A stretch of 19,529 bases of DNA from Bacteroidales bacterium UBA5762 (GTDB lineage: Bacteria > Bacteroidota > Bacteroidia > Bacteroidales > TTA-H9). This document shows, piece by piece, positions 1-8,109 of this stretch. How positions within the stretch are numbered: the stretch's first letter is position 1; each line of letters opens with the position of its first letter. The translations under genes and the position numbers were made by a program. Below the pieces are notes generated by a model. That model did no database searches, was not told where the DNA came from, and saw nothing but the letters and a program-made list of their open reading frames with translations. Location: positions 58,512 through 78,040 of the forward strand of contig DIEY01000097.1 of NCBI GenBank assembly GCA_002418865.1, given 5' to 3'.

Positions 1-564
1 CTCTTTCATGTTGCTTTGGAATAATGCCAGCACATGAATTTCGGCATTGAATAAGCTGGCAATGAAGGCTGCATGTGGCACTTTTTGGCGTGTTGACAAA
101 GTCTCATCAATAGGCAGTACAATTCGACGTAAGTCACGTTCAGGTTTTACTCCCTCACGAAGAGTAATCACCGGACAATTGGCCGAGCAAATGATGCGAT
201 AAGCATTGCTTCCAATCCATAATTCTTCGAATCCCGAACTTCCATGTGTTCCAGTAACTATCATTAAGGCTTGACTTCCATTGGCCTCAGCTACCACCTC
301 CTTGTAAACCTTTCCTTCTCTAATCTTATACAAAATCGAATTGTTGGGTAGATTGGGTTGAAACCTTTGCTTTAATTCTTCAAATAATTGAGTGGCCTCG
401 TCAACAACATCATGATATTTAAAAATGGTTTTTTGATTTTGGTTTTTGGTAAGAACATATACCAATTTTAGATCAACATTGGCTCTCGAGGCAATGCTCA
501 GAGCATGCTCGGCAGCATTAACAGAACACTCCGAAAAGTCGACCGCTGCAATTACTTCTTTCAT
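1..564 (-). CDS. Universal stress protein (UspA family), partial at window edge
   Basis: The frame is open from an ATG at 562-564 down to base 1 with no stop, giving 188 residues of an incomplete protein. Residues 1-137 form one Usp domain. It starts with MKEVIAAVDFSE and carries the ATP-binding pattern G-2x-G-9x-G-S at G105, G108, G118 and S119 (within TGTHGSSGFEELWIGS). A second Usp domain begins near residue 147 (RRIVLPIDET) and is cut by the window edge, so this is a tandem-domain Usp like its neighbour at 1072-1902. The motif falls at the same residue numbers in both proteins, so they are close paralogues. Such proteins are cytoplasmic and bind ATP in stress and starvation responses; the specific role is unknown. 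It lies 80 bp downstream of the SPOR gene on the same strand, probably in the same transcript, and I see no clear -7 box in the gap. Confidence 0.9.
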   Translation of the reverse strand, partial: MKEVIAAVDFSECSVNAAEHALSIASRANVDLKLVYVLTKNQNQKTIFKYHDVVDEATQLFEELKQRFQPNLPNNSILYKIREGKVYKEVVAEANGSQALMIVTGTHGSSGFEELWIGSNAYRIICSANCPVITLREGVKPERDLRRIVLPIDETLSTRQKVPHAAFIASLFNAEIHVLALFQSNMKE

Positions 565-644
565 GGATAATGGTTTTTTGATGATCGATTTGAATGAGAT
601 AAGGAATATATGAATTGATCAAGTAGTTTTATAGTGTTAAATCA

Positions 645-1058
645 TTAGTTTTCAATCTTTTCGAAATAAACATGATCAGGAACTATAAACGCATTGGGGA
701 AATCCTGAAGCAAAAGCTGCCGAAAGGCCTCAGCCGAGATTTTGTCACGAAAATCGCCTACTCGTACTCTATAATAGGGTTCATTAAAGCTTAAATAGGC
801 TCCTTTGTCGGGATAAATTTGCTCAAATCTTTCCTTAATTCGGTTAGCTAAAGTACGAGCTTGATTACCAGATTCGAAATAGATTTGAATACGATAGCCT
901 TCTATAGTGGGTTGAAGCTGATTAGATTGAATGTGTTTTTGGACGAGAGTGTCGATTTGTGGATCTTTGATGATTTCTATATTCCCTCTATCTTGTGCGA
1001 AAGATGGAATAAAAAGGCTGAATAATAGGAAAATGGTCGGTAATAATTTTTTTAACAT
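645..1058 (-). CDS. Small exported SPOR-domain protein
   Basis: 137 residues. An N-terminal signal peptide (MLKKLLPTIFLLFSLFIPSFAQ, residues 1-22, hydrophobic core then SFAQ) is followed by a short linker. A SPOR domain fills about residues 54-131: it starts YRIQIYFESGNQ and ends with YYRVRVGDFRDK and FPNAFIVPD, the usual RNP-like beta-alpha-beta-beta-alpha-beta order. SPOR domains bind glycan strands stripped of stem peptides at division septa; binding here is inferred from the family. There is no membrane anchor other than the cleavable signal, so a periplasmic location is likely. Only 13 bp separate it from the upstream Usp gene (1072-1902), so it is probably co-transcribed. Exported SPOR proteins of this size are common in Bacteroidota, usually without a gene name. 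Confidence 0.85.
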   Translation of the reverse strand: MLKKLLPTIFLLFSLFIPSFAQDRGNIEIIKDPQIDTLVQKHIQSNQLQPTIEGYRIQIYFESGNQARTLANRIKERFEQIYPDKGAYLSFNEPYYRVRVGDFRDKISAEAFRQLLLQDFPNAFIVPDHVYFEKIEN

Positions 1059-1071
1059 TGTAGACTACATT

Positions 1072-1902
1072 TTAGATTCTATTTTGTGAATGAGAACATA
1101 ATACGGGTATAGGCGATTCTTTAATGATGATTCTTGCATTAGGCCCTAACAAGGTTCGACTTTCCGACAATTCTTGTTCGGTCATTATAGATATCATATT
1201 GGCTTTAATATTTATAGCGTAATCTAACAAGGTTGAGGTTATATTTTCTGTTTCGAAGACAGCTAATTCACTTTTTACGTTGTATTTCTCTAAATATTTA
1301 AGCGCCTCACGCGTATTTGCTTCTGTTCTCATGCGCAGTGTGCGCAGTTTCTCAGTTAATAGGGAAAGCACATGCACCTCTGCTTGAAAGGTTTGTGCAA
1401 ACTCAACTGTAATACCCAGTTTTTGTAAGGTAGCGGGTGAATTATCGATAGGCATCACAATCTTTTTAAGTGAGAATCTAACAGGCGAAACAAATCTTAC
1501 TGTAATTACAGGGCAAGGAGCATGAGTAACTATACGATATGCATTGCTGCCAATCCAGAATTTTTCAAAACCGCTTCCTCCATATGTCCCAGCAACAATT
1601 AAGTCGGCTTCCTTTTGTTTGGCCAGATTGCTCACTTCGGTATATACTTTTCCTTTGCGAAGCTTATAATCCATTTTCCCCGCTAATCCTTTTTGATATT
1701 TTTCAACTAATTCTATCATTTTCGAGTTGGCGTCTTCTCGAAGACTAGTATCGGATGAAGATAAAATGGACAATTGATTGATTTGATTATCCACCCAAAC
1801 GAGTGTAAGGTTCGATTTGGCCTTGGCTGCTATTCTTACGGCATATTTTAATGCATAAAGCGCTCCTGTTGAAAAATCTATGGGTACGATGATGTTGTTC
1901 AT
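1072..1902 (-). CDS. Tandem universal stress protein (UspA family)
   Basis: 276 residues with two Usp domains. Domain 1 (about 1-138) begins MNNIIVPIDFSTGALYA and keeps the ATP-binding motif G105-2x-G108-9x-G118-S119 (AGTYGGSGFEKFWIGS). Domain 2 (about 146-272) begins KKIVMPIDNSPAT but lacks the glycine motif: the matching stretch reads MTEQELSESRTLLGPNA, so this half probably does not bind ATP in the standard way. This one-active, one-degenerate layout is usual for Bacteroidota tandem Usps. It is cytoplasmic and stress-related by family; ligands and targets are unknown. It is first in a likely three-gene minus-strand unit (Usp, SPOR, Usp) and is divergent from ruvB, with 226 bp between the start codons. 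I found no perfect TAnnTTTG box for it, only near misses. Confidence 0.92.
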   Translation of the reverse strand: MNNIIVPIDFSTGALYALKYAVRIAAKAKSNLTLVWVDNQINQLSILSSSDTSLREDANSKMIELVEKYQKGLAGKMDYKLRKGKVYTEVSNLAKQKEADLIVAGTYGGSGFEKFWIGSNAYRIVTHAPCPVITVRFVSPVRFSLKKIVMPIDNSPATLQKLGITVEFAQTFQAEVHVLSLLTEKLRTLRMRTEANTREALKYLEKYNVKSELAVFETENITSTLLDYAINIKANMISIMTEQELSESRTLLGPNARIIIKESPIPVLCSHSQNRI

Positions 1903-2081
1903 AATGAAAAGATAAATTCAGTAAACTACAAATTAAGTCATATTACTTTGGATTATAAAATTTTCATGAATGAGAATAGAAATAGAGAAATACATAATGT
2001 TTATGCTGATATACAACTACTTTTAGTGGTTTTTGTAGCAAATAAAATGAAGAGGCTAATTTAAACAAATATTTTAATATA

Positions 2082-2094
2082 AACCCATTGGGTT
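2082..2094. promoter_or_regulatory. 13-bp perfect palindrome upstream of ruvB
   Basis: AACCCATTGGGTT is a 6-bp inverted repeat around one central base. It ends 8 bp before the proposed ruvB -7 box, so it would sit in the promoter spacer, where a repressor could act. No regulator is identified, and the sequence could be chance in an AT-rich spacer. Confidence 0.3.
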
Positions 2095-2102
2095 GAAAGT
2101 GT

Positions 2103-2110
2103 TAATTTTG
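2103..2110 (+). promoter_or_regulatory. Candidate -7 box for ruvB-queG
   Basis: TAATTTTG matches the Bacteroidota -7 consensus TAnnTTTG exactly and lies 18 bp before the ATG at 2129. A TTG at the expected -33 distance is not evident; the nearest, at 2088-2090, is only 12 bp away, so only half of the promoter is supported. If real, transcription would start near 2116, which rules out the upstream TTG start at 2093. Confidence 0.4.
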
Positions 2111-2128
2111 CCTAATGCTAAACTGGTA

Positions 2129-3151
2129 ATGAATAAGAACTTGGATGCAAGCGAAAAATCATTAACTCCGGCTGAACGGGAAATAGAAAAGGTTTTACGA
2201 CCTTTGGAATTTTCCGATTTTGCTGGGCAAACAAGTGTAGTTGATAATTTAAAGGTTTTTGTGGCAGCCGCACGTCAAAGAGGTGAGGCTCTTGATCATG
2301 TCTTGCTACATGGTCCTCCGGGATTGGGCAAAACCACATTGTCTTACATCATCGCTAATGAACTCGGCGTGGGAATCAAAGTAACTTCGGGGCCAGTTAT
2401 TGAAAAACCAGGCGATTTGGCAGGATTGCTCACAAGTTTAAGCCATCGCGATGTCTTATTTATCGACGAGATTCATCGTTTAAGTCCTTTAGTGGAAGAA
2501 TATCTCTATTCTGCCATGGAAGACTTCAAGATAGATATAATGATAGAAACTGGGCCCAATGCTCGTAGCGTTCAAATACGACTCAATCCGTTTACATTAA
2601 TTGGAGCTACAACACGTTCGGGACTTCTGACGGCTCCACTTCGTTCTCGTTTTGGAATTAATGCCCGATTAACCTACTATACGGCCGATGTGCTTGAGAA
2701 AATTATACTTCGTTCGTCAGGCATTTTAAAAGTAAAAATTGATGAGGATGCGGCTAAGGAAATAGCTCACCGAAGTAGAGGTACTCCTCGTATAGCTAAC
2801 CTTTTGCTGAGAAGAGTAAGAGATTTTGCACAAGTAATGAGCGATGGCAATATTACTATGGAGATGGCTACTTATGCCTTAAATGCATTGAATGTCGATA
2901 ACCATGGCTTGGATGAGATGGACAATAAGATCCTACGCACGATTATCGAAAAATTTGGTGGTGGCCCTGTGGGTCTTACCACTATTGCCACTTCAGTATC
3001 GGAAGACCCTGGAACCATTGAAGAAGTATATGAACCCTTCTTGATTCAGGAAGGTTTTCTACAACGTACACCTCGAGGCCGTGAGGCTACAGAACTTGCT
3101 TACAGGCATATAGGCAAACTCCCCCCTTCTATTCAAGGTAGATTTTTTTGA
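2129..3151 (+). CDS. ruvB: Holliday junction branch-migration ATPase RuvB
   Basis: 340 residues from the ATG at 2129. RuvB is the hexameric AAA+ motor that, with RuvA and the RuvC resolvase, drives branch migration of Holliday junctions in recombination and repair. Visible motifs: Walker A GPPGLGKTT (62-70), Walker B VLFIDEIH (109-116), sensor 1 GATTRSG (159-165), the arginine finger in LRSRFG (R174), and a C-terminal winged-helix DNA-binding domain ending in GREATELAYRHIG. The reading frame extends 12 codons upstream to a TTG at 2093. I prefer the ATG because MNKNLDASEKSLTPAERE matches normal RuvB N-termini, gives the usual length, and a -7 box lies inside the extension. queG follows after 14 bp. 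ruvA and ruvC are not in the window. Confidence 0.97.
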   Translation: MNKNLDASEKSLTPAEREIEKVLRPLEFSDFAGQTSVVDNLKVFVAAARQRGEALDHVLLHGPPGLGKTTLSYIIANELGVGIKVTSGPVIEKPGDLAGLLTSLSHRDVLFIDEIHRLSPLVEEYLYSAMEDFKIDIMIETGPNARSVQIRLNPFTLIGATTRSGLLTAPLRSRFGINARLTYYTADVLEKIILRSSGILKVKIDEDAAKEIAHRSRGTPRIANLLLRRVRDFAQVMSDGNITMEMATYALNALNVDNHGLDEMDNKILRTIIEKFGGGPVGLTTIATSVSEDPGTIEEVYEPFLIQEGFLQRTPRGREATELAYRHIGKLPPSIQGRFF

Positions 3152-3165
3152 AAAATTCATTCAGC

Positions 3166-4116
3166 ATGGACACTGCTGCTGTAAAAGAAGAAATTCACCT
3201 TGAAGCAATGCATCTTGGATTTTCGAAATGTGGCTTTGCCTCGAGTAGATTTTTGGCTGAAGATTTTTCACGTTACGAAACACTAATAGCCGAAAATTAC
3301 CATGCTGAGATGCTTTATCTTGGCAAAGAACCCCAAAAACGATTTTATCCTTCACTTATACATCCTGTAATTCGAACGGTTATTGTGCTTATGGCTGGAT
3401 ATAAAACACAGGCCCAACAGAGAAAAGATGCTGGATATATTATCTCTAAATATGCTCTTATTCCTGATTATCATATAATTATGATGGATCAAGTGAAAAA
3501 ATTGTCATCCTTCATTGATGGGAAGTATCATCCTAAGATATTATTGAACTTTGTCGATACAGGACCTATTTCGGAGAAAGCTTGGGCACGTCAAGCGGGC
3601 TTGGGAAACTTTGGCAAAAATAGTCTTATCATTACACCTGAAGGTTCTTATTTTTTTATTGGTATAATATTAACCGATCTTTTTGTTGACCCCGATGAGC
3701 CTTTTTATGAAGATTTGTGCCATGACTGCGATTTATGTGTGAAGGCTTGTCCAACCCAAGCTTTGCATAAACCTTATGCTGTCGATGCTCGATTGTGTAT
3801 TTCCTATCATACCATAGAGAATAAAAAAGATATTCCCGCATCTATTGTCGAAAAAATGGGAACCAAGATGTATGGTTGTGATGTTTGTCAGGAGGTTTGT
3901 CCATTGAATCGTCGGCAAGCTGTAAATTCTGTATTTTTCTCACCTTTGTCATCTTTATTAGACATGAGGGCAAAAGATTTTGAGGCTGTCGGTCCAACTG
4001 ATTTTAAGCAAAGATTTCATGAGAGCTCTATGCTTAGATTGGGATATAGAAGATACAAGCGGAATATAGAGGCCGTTAAGAAGATGGCCGCTTCCGAAAG
4101 GAAGCGGCCATCGTAA
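3166..4116 (+). CDS. queG: Epoxyqueuosine reductase QueG
   Basis: 316 residues from the ATG at 3166. QueG reduces epoxyqueuosine to queuosine at the wobble position of tRNAs with GUN anticodons, using cobalamin and two [4Fe-4S] clusters. Ligand cysteines: C185, C188, C191 and C195 in CHDCDLCVKACP; C211 in CISYHT; and C238, C241, C245 in CDVCQEVCP. The conserved DTGPISEKAWARQAG stretch (from D131) includes the family's active-site aspartate. It is shorter than E. coli QueG and lacks an added C-terminal HEAT-like part, as is usual in Bacteroidota. A TTG at 3148 overlapping the ruvB stop would add six residues; the ATG is favoured. The last ten codons encode the basic tail MAASERKRPS and form half of a strong hairpin (4083-4112). 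It is likely co-transcribed with ruvB. Confidence 0.95.
   Translation: MDTAAVKEEIHLEAMHLGFSKCGFASSRFLAEDFSRYETLIAENYHAEMLYLGKEPQKRFYPSLIHPVIRTVIVLMAGYKTQAQQRKDAGYIISKYALIPDYHIIMMDQVKKLSSFIDGKYHPKILLNFVDTGPISEKAWARQAGLGNFGKNSLIITPEGSYFFIGIILTDLFVDPDEPFYEDLCHDCDLCVKACPTQALHKPYAVDARLCISYHTIENKKDIPASIVEKMGTKMYGCDVCQEVCPLNRRQAVNSVFFSPLSSLLDMRAKDFEAVGPTDFKQRFHESSMLRLGYRRYKRNIEAVKKMAASERKRPS
4083..4112. terminator. 13-bp perfect hairpin at the queG / C25 convergence
   Basis: GATGGCCGCTTCC (4083-4095) pairs perfectly with GGAAGCGGCCATC (4100-4112) around GAAA, a GNRA tetraloop on the plus-strand RNA. It lies inside the queG 3' end, with the queG stop at 4114-4116 and the opposing C25 stop 15 bp further on. 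No U-tract follows on either strand (A-run 4115-4120 on plus), so it is not a textbook intrinsic terminator. It may end both converging transcripts or protect the queG mRNA 3' end. Confidence 0.6.
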
Positions 4117-4131
4117 AAAACAATTCGTATC

Positions 4132-7100
4132 TCATCGAATGATGAGTTTTTGCACCAGTATTTCTTCCTCTGTTTTTATTTCTACCAGATATAAACCCGG
4201 CTGTAAATGTTTAAGCGAGATGGGAGTATTTTCCATGTAATTCATTTCTGAAAATACTTCCCTGCCTATCGAATTAAAAATTCTAATAGATTGAATGTTG
4301 GCATTCAGGGAACGAATATTCAAAGAACCGAAACCTCGATTTAAAGGGTTAGGATAAAGTGTAATCTCAGTGGAAACCGATTGTGGATTGATACCGGTAT
4401 GGTCATATACTGAAATATAGTCGTTTCGCGTAATAATGATAGTAGAATCCGGTGATGATACCTCGAGAGTAACATTATAAGTTCCCATTGAAGAATAAAC
4501 TACCTCAGGATTGGCTTCAGTCGAGGTAGAGGGTTCTCCTCCTGGGAAAGACCATATACGTGATGTAAATGCAGTACTCGAAAGATCGTAAAATTTAACC
4601 GTATCATTGATTTCGATAGTAGTTGGTATTCCAACGAAATTAGCCCAGTAGGGACTTCCGAATATATCGAAGAAGGTAAGGTATTGAAGCATCAAATCTT
4701 TTTTAGTAGATGGGGACACATTATCAGTAAGTCCGCCGAATTCGTTGGATGAACCAATGGTCTTGTAAACAGAACCAGGATCGTTGGCTATAGTAACTAT
4801 ATAAGAAGGTGAGGTGTTGTTAAAGATTGTAAATGCCTGATTTTGTGGCTCTATCTTGTCAATATAATTATTATCACCATTATAAATGAAGCTCATTCCC
4901 TCGGTAAATGTGCCTGTTTTCCCAGCAATGGTGGTAAGTGTACCTCCGTTGTCTTTCAAACCTTTTATCTGAAACATGGGGTGAACCACTGTAGGATAAC
5001 TTTGTTGATCGTAATACCATGTATCTCCGCCTTCCATATAAATTCTTCCGCCTTGGTTTAGATAGGTTTTAAGCACTATGCCTTCGGCAGCAGACAAGAT
5101 ATGTTTATCAGGGTAAACTCCCAGGCATACGAATAAGGATTTATATTTGCTTAAATCGGTGGGGAAGGAGGTAGTGTATTCGTTTACGACATTGAGTTGA
5201 TTCAATGCATTTTGCATACTTGGTCCTGAGTTATGGTTTCCATCCAGATCGAGCACTAAAACAGGAATGCGGTCAATGGTCAGGGTAAAGTCGAAAGAAG
5301 CCGTCAAGTCATAATTTCCAACGAGTGAGAGTGTAATCATAGCCTGATAACCTGCGGGGGTGTTTGGCATAGCCGATATCATATATGCCTGAGATTGAGA
5401 AGAGAGGGGCAGTATATCTCCGTAAGTAGCTTCAGGCGTGCTGATTATAAGATATGGATCAGAAGTAGTTAGCGTGCCAATGAGGGTATAGGCTGCAGAA
5501 GATCCGTTATTGATAATAGGAATATTCACGTAAACAGTTTCTCCTGCATCGAGGCGTTGATTATTGTTCCCAATACTGTCGTTAACACTAATAACGCCTT
5601 GTTGTAAAACTGGTGCGTGTGCCTGAAGTGAAAATTGACTTGTCCATGAATTGGAGGAATCCTGTACGATTAAAGTGAAAGGTATAATTTGGTAATCGGG
5701 AACAGTAGAGGATATTGATAGTTGAAATCCTTCATCCACACTAATAATTTGGCCTTGAGATATAATGCCATAATTTTCGGTGGAATCGGTAATAGTGACA
5801 TAAGGGCTGAGTGTACGTAGGCTTACCCATGTGTTGACCGATGAATCTACACCAATATTTTTAACGGCTATTGTTAGGTTGGATGTTTCAGCATAATCGA
5901 GCAGGCCATTGTCATTGCCCATAATAGAATCGGCTACTTGGCTGTTTTCATAAATTACGTAAGGTCCTTCAGCCGGAATAACTGGAATCTGAGCAATAAA
6001 GGGGATATAGTTGTATTCAATAACAGTTAGTGTCAAGGTATCATTGGGTACTAATAATGCAGGAAAATTAAGCGTAGCACTACCATTGCTTACCCATGCA
6101 GTGTTGAGGATAGCACCATCGTTCGAAAGAGTTACCCTTGCCCCATTCACGTTGCAGTTGACTGTGAAAGTGCTTGCTCCAACGAAAATAGTAGGATTGA
6201 AGGATGCTGAGAGTGGTTGGGGATTTGCAGTTCTAACCATCAGGCTAGGATCTCCAAAAACCGTCCATGTATCAGCCATTTCTGAGCCAGCTGTTCCATA
6301 AGTGTCGATCATTTTTGAACAAGCATTGAGTGAGAGGCCAGCAAAAGTTCTTCTGATGTTGTTAGGATAGGTTTCTACGAGAATATCCACCATCTCGTCT
6401 TGCCCTTCCATGGGAGGATCCCAACTTTGATTAATAGTAGAGCCAAGATAAGCAATGGCACCGGTAGGCTGATTGTTTTGAGTTGCTCTGAGCCAAGCCT
6501 CAGCAAAACAGGTATTATTCATGAAATCACCATTTACGCAAGCTACTGCCCATATAAAAGGCAATTTGCCCATATTGGTAAGCTGGTTGACATTGGTATT
6601 GCTAAAACCACTCGTTACCCACGAGGTTGTACTTCCGTGGCCAGTATAAAGGATGATACTGGTCCCGTTGTTTACTTCTGTTGAGACCATAGCTGGAGTT
6701 GGATTTCCTGGAGCATCATTACCACCCTGCGAACCATCGAATAATTCCGGATTCCATGTATAGGTATATCCTAACAAATCAGTTTGCATATTTCTCATGT
6801 GTTGATAGTCATATTCTCCGTCGTCACCAGGGCCTTGGTCTGACGCTATGCCAAGACAGGTAGTATACCAGTCATCGTTAATGAATGAGGGATACTTTTC
6901 ATATTCTAAGGTGCGGGTAACCTGAGTTTGTACATGAGCTACATTTTCGGCAGAAAAACGGCCAATAAAAACATCTATATAGTGGTCGTTTCCTACGATG
7001 TATCCGTATGCATTATCACTGGGGCCTCCAAGCCCACTCCCAGTATTGGTAGGGATTTGAGGGCCATCACCTACCAAAAGCACGAAAGTTAACGTATTAG

Positions 7101-7974
7101 TGTTATAATAATTGACGATATAATTCTTAATTGCAGCCGAAGTATTCCCAATAGTTGAAACATTTACCATCTCAGTAGGAATGCCAATGGAATTCTTCCA
7201 ATCGACATAAGGTTGCATACTGGCCATAAAATCGGGATAACAAATGACAAGCATCTTTCCGAAATCGGCTAAGGGTGTATAGTCTGTAGGATTGTAGTTG
7301 AGGAAGTATTTTTCATAAACATTGGAAAATTCTTGTTGAATTTTAATCTGTGGAGTTTTCCGAATAAATGGATTTAAACCCTGATCCCCAATTTTATAAA
7401 CTTCAATGGTAAGTTGTGAATAAACTCTTAAGATCTTTGTGACAGGATTATAAAAGAAAGGATAAACAACAATTGTTTGCCCGCGGAAATCGCGAAGTAT
7501 GAATGGATCACGTAATTCTGCCTCGCTTTCGGGGAAGAAACGATTGGTTTGATATTCTGGTCCATAAGTATATGGTACAGATGCTGGATCAATGTCACGA
7601 GTAAAATTTCCCTTGCTCGGAGCCACTTCTATGCCCGAGTAATCAGTATAAGAGGATGAAAGAATTCTAATTCCCATCATGGCTTCATCGGGAATGATTA
7701 CCGAGGCAGTTAACTTCGGAAGATCGGGTGCACCTGCCAATAATATTCGAGATGAATTGCCGACTTCCACAATATTTTCTGTTCCTCTTGGTGTTTGCAC
7801 TGGCTCAAGATAAAACCCAGGAATCTGGAACTCGATGACTGAAGAAGTTATATTCGAGCTAACTAAGTGAATTCCTGCCTTTTGTGGCTCAGGCGAATTT
7901 AATGGCATCCAGGTACCGGCATGTGAAGCTAACAGTGAAAAAATTAAAACTAAGCAAGATAAAATACGTTTCAT
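4132..7974 (-). CDS. Gingipain-like C25 cysteine peptidase with GATase-like and PKD modules, T9SS sorting domain
   Basis: 1280 residues. A signal peptide (1-19, ends LLASHA) is followed by a gingipain propeptide-like N-terminal region to about 215. The C25 catalytic domain spans about 235-585: His446 in LYTGHGSTTSW and Cys479 in VACVNGDF form the expected dyad, followed by STINQSWDPPMEGQDEM and FGDPSLMVR, very close to gingipain. Two CARDB-like beta domains (about 670-780 and 785-900) come next, then an alpha/beta region (about 903-1105) resembling glutamine-amidotransferase/ThuA folds (VLVLDLDGN, then GGRIYMEGGDTWYYD). A PKD domain (1109-1192, WSFPGGEPSTS) and a T9SS type A sorting domain (1206-1280, LYPNP, then PGLYLVEI, ending KLIIR) complete it. 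It is probably a surface or secreted endopeptidase; substrate specificity cannot be read. It is not obviously co-transcribed with the paralogue at 8110-11994, since a terminator and a -7 box lie between them. Confidence 0.9.
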   Translation of the reverse strand: MKRILSCLVLIFSLLASHAGTWMPLNSPEPQKAGIHLVSSNITSSVIEFQIPGFYLEPVQTPRGTENIVEVGNSSRILLAGAPDLPKLTASVIIPDEAMMGIRILSSSYTDYSGIEVAPSKGNFTRDIDPASVPYTYGPEYQTNRFFPESEAELRDPFILRDFRGQTIVVYPFFYNPVTKILRVYSQLTIEVYKIGDQGLNPFIRKTPQIKIQQEFSNVYEKYFLNYNPTDYTPLADFGKMLVICYPDFMASMQPYVDWKNSIGIPTEMVNVSTIGNTSAAIKNYIVNYYNTNTLTFVLLVGDGPQIPTNTGSGLGGPSDNAYGYIVGNDHYIDVFIGRFSAENVAHVQTQVTRTLEYEKYPSFINDDWYTTCLGIASDQGPGDDGEYDYQHMRNMQTDLLGYTYTWNPELFDGSQGGNDAPGNPTPAMVSTEVNNGTSIILYTGHGSTTSWVTSGFSNTNVNQLTNMGKLPFIWAVACVNGDFMNNTCFAEAWLRATQNNQPTGAIAYLGSTINQSWDPPMEGQDEMVDILVETYPNNIRRTFAGLSLNACSKMIDTYGTAGSEMADTWTVFGDPSLMVRTANPQPLSASFNPTIFVGASTFTVNCNVNGARVTLSNDGAILNTAWVSNGSATLNFPALLVPNDTLTLTVIEYNYIPFIAQIPVIPAEGPYVIYENSQVADSIMGNDNGLLDYAETSNLTIAVKNIGVDSSVNTWVSLRTLSPYVTITDSTENYGIISQGQIISVDEGFQLSISSTVPDYQIIPFTLIVQDSSNSWTSQFSLQAHAPVLQQGVISVNDSIGNNNQRLDAGETVYVNIPIINNGSSAAYTLIGTLTTSDPYLIISTPEATYGDILPLSSQSQAYMISAMPNTPAGYQAMITLSLVGNYDLTASFDFTLTIDRIPVLVLDLDGNHNSGPSMQNALNQLNVVNEYTTSFPTDLSKYKSLFVCLGVYPDKHILSAAEGIVLKTYLNQGGRIYMEGGDTWYYDQQSYPTVVHPMFQIKGLKDNGGTLTTIAGKTGTFTEGMSFIYNGDNNYIDKIEPQNQAFTIFNNTSPSYIVTIANDPGSVYKTIGSSNEFGGLTDNVSPSTKKDLMLQYLTFFDIFGSPYWANFVGIPTTIEINDTVKFYDLSSTAFTSRIWSFPGGEPSTSTEANPEVVYSSMGTYNVTLEVSSPDSTIIITRNDYISVYDHTGINPQSVSTEITLYPNPLNRGFGSLNIRSLNANIQSIRIFNSIGREVFSEMNYMENTPISLKHLQPGLYLVEIKTEEEILVQKLIIR

Positions 7975-8018
7975 GGAGGGTAAACTTTAGTAATTCAATC
8001 GGAAAAAATTTAATTCAA

Positions 8019-8026
8019 CAAATTTA
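8019..8026 (-). promoter_or_regulatory. Candidate -7 box for the C25 peptidase at 4132-7974
   Basis: On the minus strand this reads TAAATTTG, a full match to TAnnTTTG, 45 bp before the start codon and just downstream of the terminator of the preceding gene. No clear -33 TTG is present at 17-23 bp, so support is partial. It implies a leader of roughly 38 nt. Confidence 0.45.
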
Positions 8027-8062
8027 CTATAATCATTTTAGTTTTTGAAAATAGTAACTAAT

Positions 8063-8088
8063 AAAAACCCCGGGAATTTTCCCAGGGT
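8063..8088 (-). terminator. Intrinsic terminator after the second C25 peptidase gene
   Basis: Read on the minus strand, a stem of ACCC/GGGT and GGGA/TCCC type (8067-8088, one C-A mismatch in the middle, short loop) is followed at once by five T residues (complement of 8063-8067). It begins 22 bp beyond the stop of the gene at 8110-11994, in the right place and orientation to end that transcript before the next C25 gene. Confidence 0.7.
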
Positions 8089-8109
8089 CGAAAAAGCTTA
8101 AGATTTTTA

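Noticed and set aside
2093..2128. Upstream TTG start for ruvB
   Set aside because: The extra 12 residues are not RuvB-like, and a full -7 box match lies inside this stretch.
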